64,000 bases of DNA from Ridgeia piscesae (lineage: Eukaryota; Annelida; Polychaeta; Sabellida; Siboglinidae), in the NCBI GenBank assembly GCA_025642075.2, contig JAODUO010000866.1:138984-202983 (forward strand), given 5' to 3'. The translations under genes were made by a program, and so were the position numbers. Position 1 is the first letter of the stretch. Each line of letters begins with the position of its first letter. Positions 50,201 to 61,289 of this stretch are shown here, piece by piece. The notes below the pieces were generated by a model, which was not told where the DNA came from, did not search any database, and saw only the letters and a list, made by a program, of their open reading frames with translations.

Positions 50201-53200
50201 GCAAGATGATGATCTTATCTGATACACCTGTACAAGATCAATGTGACACCCAGTCTCAGAATACACACAGTAAATCTGATAAGCCTGATACATGTGATAC
50301 ACACCTTTCTGCCTGGTTAGCTTTCATCTCAGTGATGTTTGTTTCAATGTCTTCCATCAAATCTTTCAGTCTGACCACAACTACAAGGCCAACAGTTGCT
50401 TTCAGTTAGCAGGTAAACAGTAAAAAAGGCAATCTATGGTTTTAATAGTGTTAATAAAAACAAATCATTTGCAACATCAATTACATTACATGTAGAAATA
50501 AAAATGTTTTTTAAGTTATAAATATACTGGATATTGTTACTAAACATATAGTTTACTAGAATAATTGTGTTAAAACACAGGAATTAAGTTCTATAGACTG
50601 GAGTCTTAAGGTTTAGTCTTTCCAGTTGCCTGTTCCAAACTGAGAATCCTAGTTAAGTTTTTGATACTCAATAAACCCAAATATGGAGGTCAACCATTGT
50701 GTTGACATTTATAATTATATGTTCTTAGTTGATTATAGGTATTATATTAGGCCATCTTCAATCACTTAAGTTCTTTTATGCAAACTGTGAGATGTTAATA
50801 TCCATATTCACATAGATAGTATGGCAGTTTATAATGTATAAAATTGGCATATTTGCTTTGTTGTTCTACTGCAATTTGTTACCTCTGCATGATGTATGAT
50901 GTTATTTATTATAAAACTTGTTTATGCCCACAAAAGTAAAAATCAACTTCAGAATTAACGGGAATCCAAGAAATCAATTAATGAGCTGGCATAATACATA
51001 ATACACATTTCAAGCAAAATTAGGCGCATCATTATCAGCATCACAGGTTGATGCTTAGCTGTCAGTTGATTACACCATGAAGTCATCCTCTGTGACATTG
51101 GGCATTTTATTCAAATCTTTCACTTTAAGACTGCAGTACAAATTGATCAATAAAATCTAAAAATGTTGACACAGGTGAACACAATCAGATACTTACTTTG
51201 GGATGATGGAAAACAACGTTCACTGACAGTCTTGGTGAAGTTCGACACCATCAGTTTGACCTTCTTCAGGTTCTGTCTGATCCGGGCCTCTGAAAAAGGT
51301 CTCTTTAGTTTAATCGTACAATTCTTCTAACTTTATTCCTATATTTTGACTCACTTTACAATTAATATCATCCACATCTTTTAAATGTCTTCACCTCCCC
51401 ATTTGACTGGTAATGACAAGTCGATGTATCAAAATATCACAGGATATAATAGTTCAAAACAGACAGCTTAACATTACATCAACAAAAATATTTGTTATTT
51501 CCAATTTAATATTTTTTCATCGGATGAATGAAAGGCAAATCCCCAGACCTGTGTTTATGACAGTGTGTAAGAGCCACAACAGGTAATTTTGTTGTTGTTG
51601 AAAGTATCGCAATGTGTCTCATGGAAAATTCTGCCTCTAAGTACCTCCATACTTTATGTGTCTACAAAGATCATCTCTGGTTCCACTGATTATCAGCTCA
51701 CATTTGTCCACCACGCTGCCTGTCCACACCCTCTGACCGCTTATTAGTACCGGGGTATGTGGTCACGCATGCCAAAATAAGATGCTTCTCAAAAAATACT
51801 GTTTCTAGTGCATCTTCAAATTGAACATACTCAGAGCCAAATGTACCTCACTATTATCTACCAGTCACTTTTTTTCAGAGTTACAACAATTTGAATGTAA
51901 AAAATGTAGAATGTGTGGTTTTAAGAAAACACCTTCAGTGCTTCCACTCTAGAAATAGAATGTTTTTTGTACTGTCAAAACAATAAAATAAACATATTTA
52001 CATACCACCTACTGATATTCCATTTAAATATTAACACATGAAAGGTTATTCTTGATTGTTTAATGATGGAATCCTCTTTTTTAGACAATTCAGAGTGGTA
52101 TCTTTTTGGCTTATAGCTTGTAAAGAGCTTAAGTAGAACAAGTCTCATTTTGAATGGCAGGTCACACACTGTTCACACAAATAACTTAAACTTTCTGATA
52201 TTCTTCAGGCAAAGAACCAACCTTCAGCTTTCCTTAACACAGCCAGATTAACATCGTATTCCCGTAGTTCAGGATACGAATAACCAGCTACTGACTTGCG
52301 CAGAAAGATGAGAGGACCCAGATCCTTCTCCAGCGACTGAATTCTGAAACCATGTTAATCTTTGCTGAATTATAAGAAGCAGATATAAAATGACAAGTTA
52401 ATTTAAAATTTCCATGATACCATAACTTGGCTCATACAAACTGTGGATGGACCTGTGTTGGACTTATAAAGTGTGTGTACTAGTATAAGTAGATGCCAAA
52501 TGTGACTTATAAAGTGTGTGTACTAGTATAAGTAGACGCCAAATGTGACTTATAAAGTGTGTGTACTAGTATAAGTAGACGCCAAATGTGACTTATAAAG
52601 TGTGTGCGCTAGTATAAGACTATAAGTAGACGCCAAATGTGACTTATAAAGCGTGTGTACTTGTGTAAGTAGATGCCAAATGTGACTTATAAAGTGTGTG
52701 TACTAGTATAAGTAGACGCCAAATGTGACTTATAAAGTGTGTGTGTACTAGTATAAGTAGACGCCAAATGTGACTCATAGATTGTGTGTACTTGTATAAG
52801 TAGATGCCAAATGTGACTTATAAAGCGTGTGTACTAGTATAAGTAGACGCCAAATGTGACTTATAAAGTGTGTGTACTTGTATAAGTAGACGCCAAATGT
52901 GACTTATAAAGTGTGTGTACTAGTATAAGTAGACGCCAAATGTGACTTATAAAGTGTGTGTACTAGTATAAGTAGACGCCAAATGTGACTTATAGATTGT
53001 GTGTACTAGTATAAGTAGATGCCAAATGTGACTTATAAAGCGTGTGTACTAGTATAAGTAGACGCCAAATGTGACTTCTAAAGCGTGTGTACTAGTATAA
53101 GTAGACGCCAAATGTGACTTATAAAGTGTGTGTACTAGTATAAGTAGACGCCAAATGTGACTTCTAAAGTGTGTGTACTAGTATAAGTAGACGCCAAATG

Positions 53201-55477
53201 TGACTTATAAAGTGTGTGTACTAGTATAAGTAGACGCCAAATGTGACTTATAAAGTGTGTGTACTAGTATAAGTAGACGCCAAATGTGACATAAAGTGTG
53301 TGTACTTGTATAAGTAGACGCCAAATGTGACTTCTAAAGCGTGTGTACTAGTATAAGTAGACGCCAAATGTGACTTCTAAAGCGTGTGTACTAGTATAAG
53401 TAGACGCCAAATGTGACTTCTAAAGCGTGTGTACTAGTATAAGTAGACGCCAAATGTGACTTATAAAGTGTGTATACTAGTATAAGTAGACGCCAAATGT
53501 GACTTCTAAAGCGTGTGTACTAGTATAAGTAGACGCCAAATGTGACTTATAAAGTGTGTGTACTAGTATAAGTAGACGCCAAATGTGACTTATAAAGTGT
53601 GTGTACTAGTATAAGTAGACGCCAAATGTGACTTCTAAAGCGTGTGTACTAGTATAAGTAGACGCCAAATGTGACTTATAAAGTGTGTGTACTAGTATAA
53701 GTAGACGCCAAATGTGACTTATAAAGTGTGTGTACTAGAATAAGTAGACGCCAAATGTGACTTCTAAACCGTGTGTACTAGTATAAGTAGACGCCAAATG
53801 TGACTTATAAAGTGTGTGTACTAGTATAAGTAGACGCCAAATGTGACTTATAAAGTGTGTGTACTGGTATAAGTAGACGCCAAATGTGACTTCTAAAGCG
53901 TGTGTACTAGTATAAGTAGACGCCAAATGTGACTTATAAAGTGTGTGTACTAGTATAAGTAGACGCCAAATGTGACTTATAAAGTGTGTGTACTAGTATA
54001 AGTAGACACCAAATGTGGCTTGTCACAGAATTGACAGCAAACTGGGTATTTAGTACCAAAATTGTTAATTGAAGTTTTGCTACTTTTTGGATACCATATA
54101 GACTGTGGCTTCAGTAGTTTTGTATTTACTGGTAAACACGATGCTAAATTATTAAAAATGACACTTTAAAGAAAAAAATGAAATACATGTACCAGCATTT
54201 TTAGAAATTAGGTTTAACAATTGGGCTATGTAAAAAACAATGCCTAAAGGAACTTTAGAATCCATATTTTATTAATGTGGGCTTACTATGTCAAAATACT
54301 TTTTTACATTCACATTACCACATTTTTATTTAGATTATACTATTCAGCTCAAGTATATACACACAACAAGGTTTTGTATTCATCCAAGTAGATTCAACTT
54401 ACTTGATCTTCAAATTACTCATATCTTGAACCAACTGCTGCATTTTGTGCTTGTCCTTGTCCTTGGCCTGCCCACTGCAAGCACTGACCTGAAAAAGAAT
54501 GTTTCAATTACTTAGGGTTATCTGATCTTGTTTACAAAGCACAGAATAAATGTTACACAGGTATTGCACGCATTTAACATCAGTTCAAATCAGGGCTTTA
54601 TACATGGTAAATGTTTTGCCATTCAAAATTTGTTTGGTGGACATGTGCACATTAACTCACCTACATACATTGATACAAGTCAGTCGAGATATGTAAACTA
54701 CAAACATACATGTATGTGGCACCCATTTTCAAACCATAACTGGCAATATCTATGATTTTGGAACACCTTTTATGCTCCTTATTTTTTACCCGGGTATTTC
54801 TACCTCTCCAAAAGATGTTTTACCCATTTAAATGATGGGTGGACTGGTATCGATCTACATAATGTACATAGAAATCACTTATAGTAGTATTGTTAATGGT
54901 TTGCAGACTTTCGGATGAAACATGTTGGTTGTTCATGGAATTCCAAAACCCATTCTCAAAACCTGGTGAGTGGTATTGTGTGTAGCCATAACATTAGGTT
55001 TAGACTAGCTATACACTTGACTCTTGATTTGAATCAATCCTTCAAGTTCAAGGTAATTTAAGACATATTTAACTTTTAAGGGTAAATAACTCTATCTTCC
55101 ATCATCCATGTACGTATTTCATAGACAGAGTATTAAGTATTAGCGGTAGGATCTATTTATGTGTCAGATTGGCGGGTATTTGACTGGGAGTGATGGATAG
55201 TCTGATGCCTAAATTAAATGTAGGCATTGTAGTTATAGGCAAGTGCAGCCTAGGCCTAGCCAGAAAAGCTGATGCGTGACTCGTTGTCAGTGACGCGCAA
55301 CGCCAAGATCACTCGTAACTTCGCCAACACAAGGCAAATCAACACATATCCTATTCAGTTCGAACTACAATGTGGCATTGAGAATTGAATATGAATGGGA
55401 TTCGTATATCAGTCAGCGTTTCGCCCAAAAATTAAATTCGAACTACTTACAGAGAAGGTGTGCGCGGGCGCCGCCAT
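42610..55477 (-). CDS. CCDC112: Coiled-coil domain-containing protein 112 (13 exons, 483 aa)
   Basis: CCDC112 is a long coiled-coil protein reported at centriolar satellites. Exons in coding order: 55477-55451, 54488-54403, 52343-52222, 51289-51197, 50380-50305, 49972-49783, 48695-48609, 47148-47002, 46038-45904, 44954-44859, 43838-43677, 43313-43215, 42741-42610 (stop TAA). All are AG/GT and sum exactly to 483 codons plus stop. Diagnostic segments shared with human CCDC112: TGGATGGWDDTDHSTFVRIQ followed by HKGHPSMKNFLTGLPTKTEE, the basic coiled coils (KKKEAIQKWRQKKD, EYMEAYRQQRKQLELKMEEE, RFQERDEALMKKKIEQV), and the C-terminal VPRDASRLLKPTKGW with GGGPMLQMPHK. The first exon (MAAPAHTFS) is weakly conserved but starts in CpG-rich DNA and joins in phase. 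The protein ends a few residues earlier than human. Introns hold 50-bp and 43-bp minisatellites. Confidence 0.95.
42907..43245. repeat. Direct duplication carrying the 3' end of a CCDC112 exon, split by an AT-rich palindromic insert
   Basis: About 100 bp at 43142-43245 (including the last 30 bp and donor of the exon 43313-43215) is repeated at 42907-43012, sharing TTCAGTCTTACAGCTGAA, TGTGGAGTGCACATTGAGAG and GCCAATAAGTTTAAGTAGCC. The donor is kept (CATGTAAGC against CACGTAAGC). Between the copies, 43028-43140, lies sequence rich in self-complementary AAGTATTTAAATACTT-type words, resembling a small palindromic transposon. Confidence 0.85.
43491..43660. repeat. Imperfect CA/GCAC-rich microsatellite
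   Basis: CACACATGCACGCA-like sequence just beyond the donor side of the CCDC112 exon 43838-43677. Low complexity; the Thr/His frames are artefacts. Confidence 0.85.
43861..44210. repeat. Compound (TG)n / (TGCG)n / (TA)n microsatellite
   Basis: TG runs with TGCG units to about 44022, then TA runs interrupted by two copies of ACAGTGTATATACTGTAATA. The array starts 22 bp upstream of the 3' splice site of the CCDC112 exon that begins at 43838 (minus strand). Confidence 0.93.
47321..48565 (-). repeat. 50-bp minisatellite filling a CCDC112 intron
   Basis: About 25 copies of a 50-bp unit (exact spacing, for example 47401 to 47451), with plus-strand blocks GTACAGGAGCTAGACCTCAC, CCCTGTACAAGGGAACCAGG and AGGAAGAACA. 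It fills 85% of the 1460-bp intron between exons 48695-48609 and 47148-47002. On the sense strand each unit reads TTCTTCCTCCTGGTTCCC, then TTGTACAGGGGTGAGG: a pyrimidine tract, an AG and a nearby GTGAG. In five copies (about 47488, 47638, 47986, 48134, 48533) the sense reads TACAGGTGTGAGG, so AG and GT are adjacent. Confidence 0.96.
48840..49782. other. CCDC112 intron, nothing recognised
   Basis: AT-rich intron sequence between exons 49972-49783 and 48695-48609. No repeat family or exon recognised. A short direct repeat (CCAATTAAGAA / AACCAACNAGGAACA) lies at 49635-49715. Confidence 0.5.
50381..51196. other. CCDC112 intron, nothing recognised
   Basis: AT-rich, no motif or long repeat seen. 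The neighbouring intron 51290-52221 is similar. Confidence 0.5.
52462..54018. repeat. 43-bp minisatellite in a CCDC112 intron
   Basis: About 36 copies of a 43-bp unit (52505 to 52548 for one period), with blocks ACTTATAAAGTGTGTGTACT, AGTATAAGTAGACGCC and AAATGTG. Main variants are TTATAAAGTG/TTCTAAAGCG and GACGCC/GATGCC. It takes up 76% of the intron between exons 54488-54403 and 52343-52222 but stays about 120 bp from the splice acceptor side and 380 bp from the donor side. Confidence 0.96.
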
Positions 55478-56089
55478 TGTTGTTACCACGACTGTGTCAA
55501 CGGAAATGTTGTCCGAAGCGAGATAGTAACATTCGGGAGAAAAGTAATAATTTTGTATAATTTATGCACGAGCGTAATTTTGTGTACGGGGAGAAACAGA
55601 ACGCAACATAGATGGAGAAAAAACAACAATGAATGGATCGTGAAAACAGCGCGCAAGTTTTGCCATCGACCTATATCTGCAGAAACGGTCCAGTCACAAC
55701 AGACGCTGGGGCCCACCATGCACGAAGTAGTCTGACTCTTGCACGTACAGATCTGATTGTCCTTCGGCATCGGGACATGGTGGCCTAATACTATTACTAT
55801 GATGTATATAATCTTTGCAAGAGGCCAAAATAGGCAACATTCCCGCAGTTGCTTTGCACAAATCATCACTGTTATACTTGTATTAAAATAGATAATAGAT
55901 TATGCGTTTCAATGTGTTGATATGATAAGAGGTACTAGATATAATATATCATGTCAAGAATATAAAAAAATCATGAATGAAAATGTTTAATGTTCGTTTT
56001 TGTTAATTCAATTTCGTTTTCTAATATAATACCATTACTCATGCATAGTAATAAAATATGTTGTTGAATTGATAATTGCAATGTTTTCA
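55478..56089. promoter_or_regulatory. CCDC112 upstream region, CpG-richer
   Basis: The interval from about 55240 to 55700 has many CpG dinucleotides compared with the surroundings and contains the CCDC112 start codon, which fits a promoter. No TATA element or known motif is assigned. The overlapping open frames have no recognisable domain. Confidence 0.4.
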
Positions 56090-56562
56090 CTTTACACACG
56101 CGCACGCTTTCTGAAAAAGCATATATTTCTTTCGTGCGATCCACTCTTGAATATTCTCCATCATGTGGGACCCCATCTTCAAAATGGACACGCACATTGA
56201 AAAAGGTACAAAAGCAAACCGCCAGATTCACCAACCGATAGGATGGCTGCATCACACGTAAATTTGAAGAATTTGCAACCAGAATATTCCAATGCACGAG
56301 TTTCGATCGTCATAAATTTTATTGGAAGTTATGTTTATGAGATAGAGTCCACGGTGTCCACACTGATGGAAGAGAACGTGTGTGTGTGTCGCTGGTAGTT
56401 GCTTTTTTTGCAGGCTTAATTGTAATTGAGTCGATCATTGCATAGATGAAGCGACGATCTGTCTAACATTCGTCTGCACTAATCTGGGCTTATGTGATGC
56501 GTAAGTTTATAGTGATACACATACAACGGATATAATTATTATGTAATAAAACAATTAAAGGA
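56090..56562 (+). pseudogene. Non-LTR retrotransposon 3' end, copy A
   Basis: Frame from about 56128: SFVRSTLEYSPSCGTPSSKW, then LKKVQKQTARFTN and a stop, then more decayed sequence. VRxxLEYxxxxWxPxxKxxxxxLEKVQRxxARF is the conserved C-terminal region of Jockey/CR1-like ORF2. The 3' part has a stop-rich UTR with GTGTCCACACTGATGGAAGA and ends TATGTAATAAAACAATTAA. Copy B follows 380 bp downstream in the same orientation. Confidence 0.7.
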
Positions 56563-56939
56563 ACATGCAACCCTAAATGTAAAACATGCTCAAACCATTC
56601 AGCAGTGTCTACCGTACGTATCACATAGCATTTAAAAAATGTATAATTCGTATATAATTTAGTAAGTGTTTAAGGAGAATTATTGAGCCTCTGTGGAGGC
56701 TGACATTTTACCTGGGGGTGTGACGTCACACGTCCATTACCACCAGCGCTTCGAGCGGTGAAAAGAAAAACTCCACCCACTGAAGCGCGAAATGCACACA
56801 GGCCGAATCTGGACGGCGATATTTTACTTTCTGACCTAACCAACAAAACGACCACCTACAGCCGATAAACTTCTCACAAATCTGCTCGATGCTTCGTGAA
56901 TAGGAATCCAACATACTCTCCTAAATCAATTCGTAACAC

Positions 56940-57374
56940 GGCAGATCTTCCTTTCGTGAGATCAACTCTGGAATACTCTCCATCATCCACAAAAAGGACA
57001 CAGACACATTAGAAAAGGTACTAAGGCAAACTGTCAGATTAATTACTGAGGGATTATAAGCCTAGATCCGAGAGCAAGGCTGCGTCACACGAAATTTTGA
57101 AGAACTGACAACCGAGCTCGATTTCAGTACATGAGTTTCGATTGTTATAAATGTTACGAGAAGCTATGTATATGATTATTAATCAGAGTCCACGCGGTGT
57201 CCACACTGATGGAAGAGAACGTGTGTGTGTCGCTGGTAGTTGCTTTTTTGCAGTAAGCAGGCTTAATTGTATTTTAGTCGATTATTGAAGCACTAGTCAG
57301 GGCTTCTGTGATGCGTAAGTTTATAGTGATACACATAAAACGAATGCAATTATTATGTAATAAAACAATTAAGT
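56940..57374 (+). pseudogene. Non-LTR retrotransposon 3' end, copy B
   Basis: Paralogue of copy A. The coding part is shortened and mutated (KKDTDTLEKVLRQTVRLIT then stop); the 3' UTR shares GTGTCCACACTGATGGAAGA, GTGATGCGTAAGTTTATAGT and the terminal TATGTAATAAAACAATTAA. Both copies ending at the same 3' sequence points to two insertions or a duplication of one element. Confidence 0.7.
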
Positions 57375-57712
57375 ACACATGTGCTCCTCGACCCTATCGA
57401 CGAGCCGTTTGGCGCGAGAATACGTTGTAACGTGCTGCCATCTTGCGAATCATTCGCCAACTAATATCGTCGTTCTGGTTGTAATGACAGATGGCGCGAC
57501 GGTACCTTGGACCGGAAGCGGTATTTCTTTACGACAAACTATCAAAACAGATAAAATTCAGAACTAAAACTGATGATACTAAAGCATACTCAGTTGTACT
57601 TTCAATAAGTATCACAAACAGTGTTGCATTATGTAGAAAGTCCCCGATTAGACACTAAGATTATTGGTTATCCGGCCTCTTTCAATCACCCTAAAGATTC
57701 GCAGCGGTTCTG

Positions 57713-58014
57713 TCGGCTGGGAGTGGTGGCGTGCTCCTGTAATCTAGCTACTTGGAGGCGTAGGTTGGTGGACGGTTTGAGGTCGGGGGTCCTGCCGGGC
57801 GTTGTTCTATGTCGATCGGGTGTCCGCGCTAAGCCCGGCATCAATATGGTCTCATTGGGGGAGCCTGACGTGACCAGGTTGTCTAAGGAGGGACGAACCG
57901 GCCCAGGGCGGAAACGCAGCAGGCAAAAGTCTCCGTGTTGGGCAGTAGCCGGATCGCGCCTGTGAATAGGCAACGTTCAGTAGCCCGACCAATACAGTCG
58001 AACCCATTCCTTTT
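57713..58014 (+). ncRNA. RN7SL: Signal recognition particle 7SL RNA gene
   Basis: RNA scaffold of the signal recognition particle, which targets secretory proteins to the ER. The whole length is present. Alu-domain 5' end GTCGGCTGGGAGTGGTGGCG with the CTGTAATCTAGCTACTTGG loop. S-domain CGATCGGGTGTCCGCGCTAA and GCATCAATATGGT. Helix 6 with its GGAG loop region. AGGTTGTCTAAGGAGG. The SRP54-binding helix 8 region CGGAAACGCAGCAGG (57909-57923). GGATCGCGCCTGTGAATAGG. The 3' strand ends in AACCCATTCC and a TTTT pol III terminator (58011-58014). It is about 300 nt, as expected. Intact length, kept S-domain motifs and a proper terminator argue for a functional gene rather than a SINE derivative. Small open frames on both strands here are not proteins. 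Confidence 0.93.
58011..58014 (+). terminator. RNA polymerase III terminator of 7SL
   Basis: TTTT directly after the 3' end of the 7SL sequence. Confidence 0.85.
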
Positions 58015-59108
58015 GCATTCACAAAAACTCTTTCTAGCTTCAATAGCATTTTAAATAGTTCAACAATATTTTGGCATGAAAAAAATATCTTTTGCATTCA
58101 TTTCTAGCTTTTTGACATAAAATCTAAATTAGATTTGCATTCATTTCTAGCTTTTTGACTATGCAATGAATATTGTACAGATCTAATTTCCTGTGAATAG
58201 ATTATATTTGTGAATAGATCTTATTTTTAGCACTTATGTTTGATTGAACAATTTTAACATTTTAAATTTACATTTTTATGTAGATTAGTTGCGTTGCAAT
58301 TATAATAGTCGTAATACATGAAAATAAATGGTGTCATGGTCCATGATATGGCAACATTCATATATGGTGGCTAAAATTAAATGTAAGAACAAAATGTGCA
58401 CGAATTCGCCTTTATGGCCAATGTCTACGTTGCACACTCCAGTGCACACGTGTTCTTGTCATTTCTCTGCACAACGACCACGATGCTGAGACGTGTCGAT
58501 AGTGAATTCAAACGATACACGGACTGCATAAAGCAGTACATAATAAAGAAGACGCACTTGGCAAGTGCACCGGCTTGAGAAATGCTGTAGTCAGAGCGGT
58601 AAAGACTGGAAACTACCAAGTAGACGGTGAGTAAACAAAACACTGAGTATTGCAGTTTATTATGGCCACACCTCGAAAAACCATGAGTGACAACTGATCT
58701 GTCAAGTAAAATGTCACATCGTGAATTTATTGCTGCGTATGCTGCAAAAAATTGCCCTGTGATCAAACATTGAAATTACTGTCATTTATCTAAACAAAAG
58801 CAACGATGTGCAGTCATTTTCACGCGTATACATTAGTTTTCATATTAGACTTGGTAGATGGCGTGAGTTCAGTGGGGACAGACCTAACTTCATATTCCAT
58901 AAGTAAGATTACCTTACAATTAATATAATGTATACAGTTGCTTAGCCTTAGGGTACATGTACTGATATGTGGTTGTAGCAATTACTGCTGCGCTTGAAAT
59001 GTTATTTACCAGGCATGATGTTTAATGTACATTATCATTTTTTTAAACAACATAGTTTTCAGATAATAATTATAACCATGGTTTATTATATACCAGTACA
59101 CCATGTGA
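58015..59108. other. Flank downstream of 7SL, nothing coding recognised
   Basis: Begins with a short direct duplication: TTTGCATTCATTTCTAGCTT occurs at about 58088 and 58133. The rest is unique sequence without recognisable exons. Confidence 0.5.
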
Positions 59109-59142
<34 letters not shown>

Positions 59143-59143
59143 G

Positions 59144-59219
<76 letters not shown>

Positions 59220-59240
59220 TGTGTATGCATGTAAAGTGTA

Positions 59241-59289
<49 letters not shown>

Positions 59290-59333
59290 TATATATATAA
59301 TATATATAATATAATATATATATGTATATATAA
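59109..59333. repeat. Compound (TG)n / (TGCG)n / (TA)n microsatellite
   Basis: TG to 59142, about 19 TGCG units to 59221, a short spacer, then TA repeats with TAATATA variants. Same three-part composition as the array at 43861-44210. Confidence 0.95.
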
Positions 59334-61289
59334 TATCGTAATGTTCTTCCCATATATTGTTCTGTTTATGTTATTAATATTGTATGTTATTTGCCTTCAT
59401 TTCTATATGTTATTGTAAAGAGCAACAATAAATTAGATTTGTGTTAGACTGTCTTCTTTTTGCTTGCAGTTTAGTGTTGAGCAATTCCAACATGGTGTTA
59501 CCAGTGACTTTTTGAGTCTTTCAACACTTCTTATATATCAAAAATCTGTTAATGATCAGTCTGAAACATTTAAGGCACATAGTGGCTTGGGGTTACAGTG
59601 TGGCACTTTTAAATGTAACAATTATGCTACATCTGAAAACTATGCTGCCTGATAATATTCATTTGACAAAACAAACACCCACACATGCATTTAGAGGTTG
59701 GTAAGGGGTCAACAGGTGCCTGTGGTGGGTCCTGGCCCCCACATTTACTGTCAGGTCCCTGACATGTCCAACTCATTGGGTCTGATCAAACATATTGGAC
59801 TATAAACAATTATTCACATTAAAGAACTGTAACATTTATAAATAATGACCTGACAACTTCTATCCCAGAGGCCAAGGCAAAGAAAATGTCATTATTATGT
59901 ATCAGTAAATTACACTGGACGCTGTGGGTGCAGTCGATTGCTGCCCTTTGTCAGGGTAACATTGACTGATAAGGGGTTACGAGGTGGACAGGCAGCCCAT
60001 AGAGGAAGAACTACCAGTTTCAAGCAGCTCTGATGAAATGAAGATACAACCCTCCATTGATGTCTTAAAATGATCATCAGTATTTACTAATGAAGCTGCT
60101 AGTCATGATGTTTGTGGCATGTTAATTGTGTTGAATAAAGTTATAGAATTACAATGACATAAAAGTGAATTCTTTTATATGGTCCCCACTTTTTGTGTCC
60201 CCTAGGTTTTGAAAAGTGGGGGTACGGTACTGCTGGCCCCCATTAATTTCAGGCTAAATTATAACACTGGTAAATAAAGAGTAGATGCTAATATCTCGGT
60301 GTATGTTGGAGGTTCAAATCCGCCAGGTAAATGCACAAACCTTTGTGCACAATTACCCCTGGCATGGGCTGTTGACTGATACATTGCATCTGCGCATATC
60401 ATTTCCTTCATCGGTTGACATTTCATTAAAACGAATGTCATTGATGCAACAATTTACGTATCAATTGCATATAGATATAGAATCCGATAAAAAGCAGTCA
60501 ACTGATTTACCTCATAAAATAAATAAGTATACTTATATAGTGCCAAATCTAGTTATAAACTACTCCGGGCATTTTACATATACATGTACCCCCCAGTAGT
60601 AGGTATTCGTTAAAAATAATTACTTAAACATATGACTAAAATTAACTCTACATTACCAAAGTGCCACGTAAACAGATTAATGAAAACAATAACTAAACAA
60701 ATAAAAATATAGAAGGCTAAAATACATAAAACTAAAACATCATTTAAGAAAGTAGGAGTAAAAATTCTCTTTAATAATGATGCAGTCACTAAAATAAAAG
60801 TTAAGCATATATTTATACAGCCATCGTCATAGAATTTATGTAATCATTAAACAATTTAACCTAACATTATGGTGTTACTGAAACTGTTTCTGTATTACAG
60901 GGAATTATATACATCAATGAACTGCTAATCTTAGTAATAATGCCAACTGACAAGTTCTACAGGGTGGTCCTGCTTAAGAACATTTCATCATCATCAATTA
61001 CTTGTAAGGATTTATCATGAAATTAAACTGTGCAGTTGAGGTATGTGGGCAATAAAATGTATAGGGAAGGAAAAGCCATTTCTTAATTTAAAGTGGCACT
61101 AATGAGTCATCTTTTAGCAGCTACATTTAAACTAAACAAGCATCATTATTTATTTATTAATCCACACGTTTATTATAAGTAATATATTATGTCTATTACG
61201 AATGCTGCAGCAAATCAAGTGGCCCACACTGCAACATCATAAATGACAATAGACTAGGAGTGCTCTTTACAATTAATAACTGATTAGTA
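59334..61289. other. Intergenic, nothing coding recognised
   Basis: AT-rich sequence. At about 60277-60327 a tRNA-like B-box (GGTTCAAATCC, 60311-60321) lies in a context whose minus strand reads GGFEPPTYTE, the familiar translation of tRNA-derived sequence. This may be a SINE head or tRNA relic, but no complete tRNA fold was found. Confidence 0.4.

Noticed and set aside
57621..57973. Small proteins of 114 and 95 codons on opposite strands
   Set aside because: They overlap the 7SL RNA gene, whose conserved sequence explains the open frames.
60259..60441. Possible tRNA gene or protein with GGFEPPTY
   Set aside because: A B-box is visible but I could not form an acceptor stem or A-box at the right spacing, so it is noted only as a tRNA-like relic.
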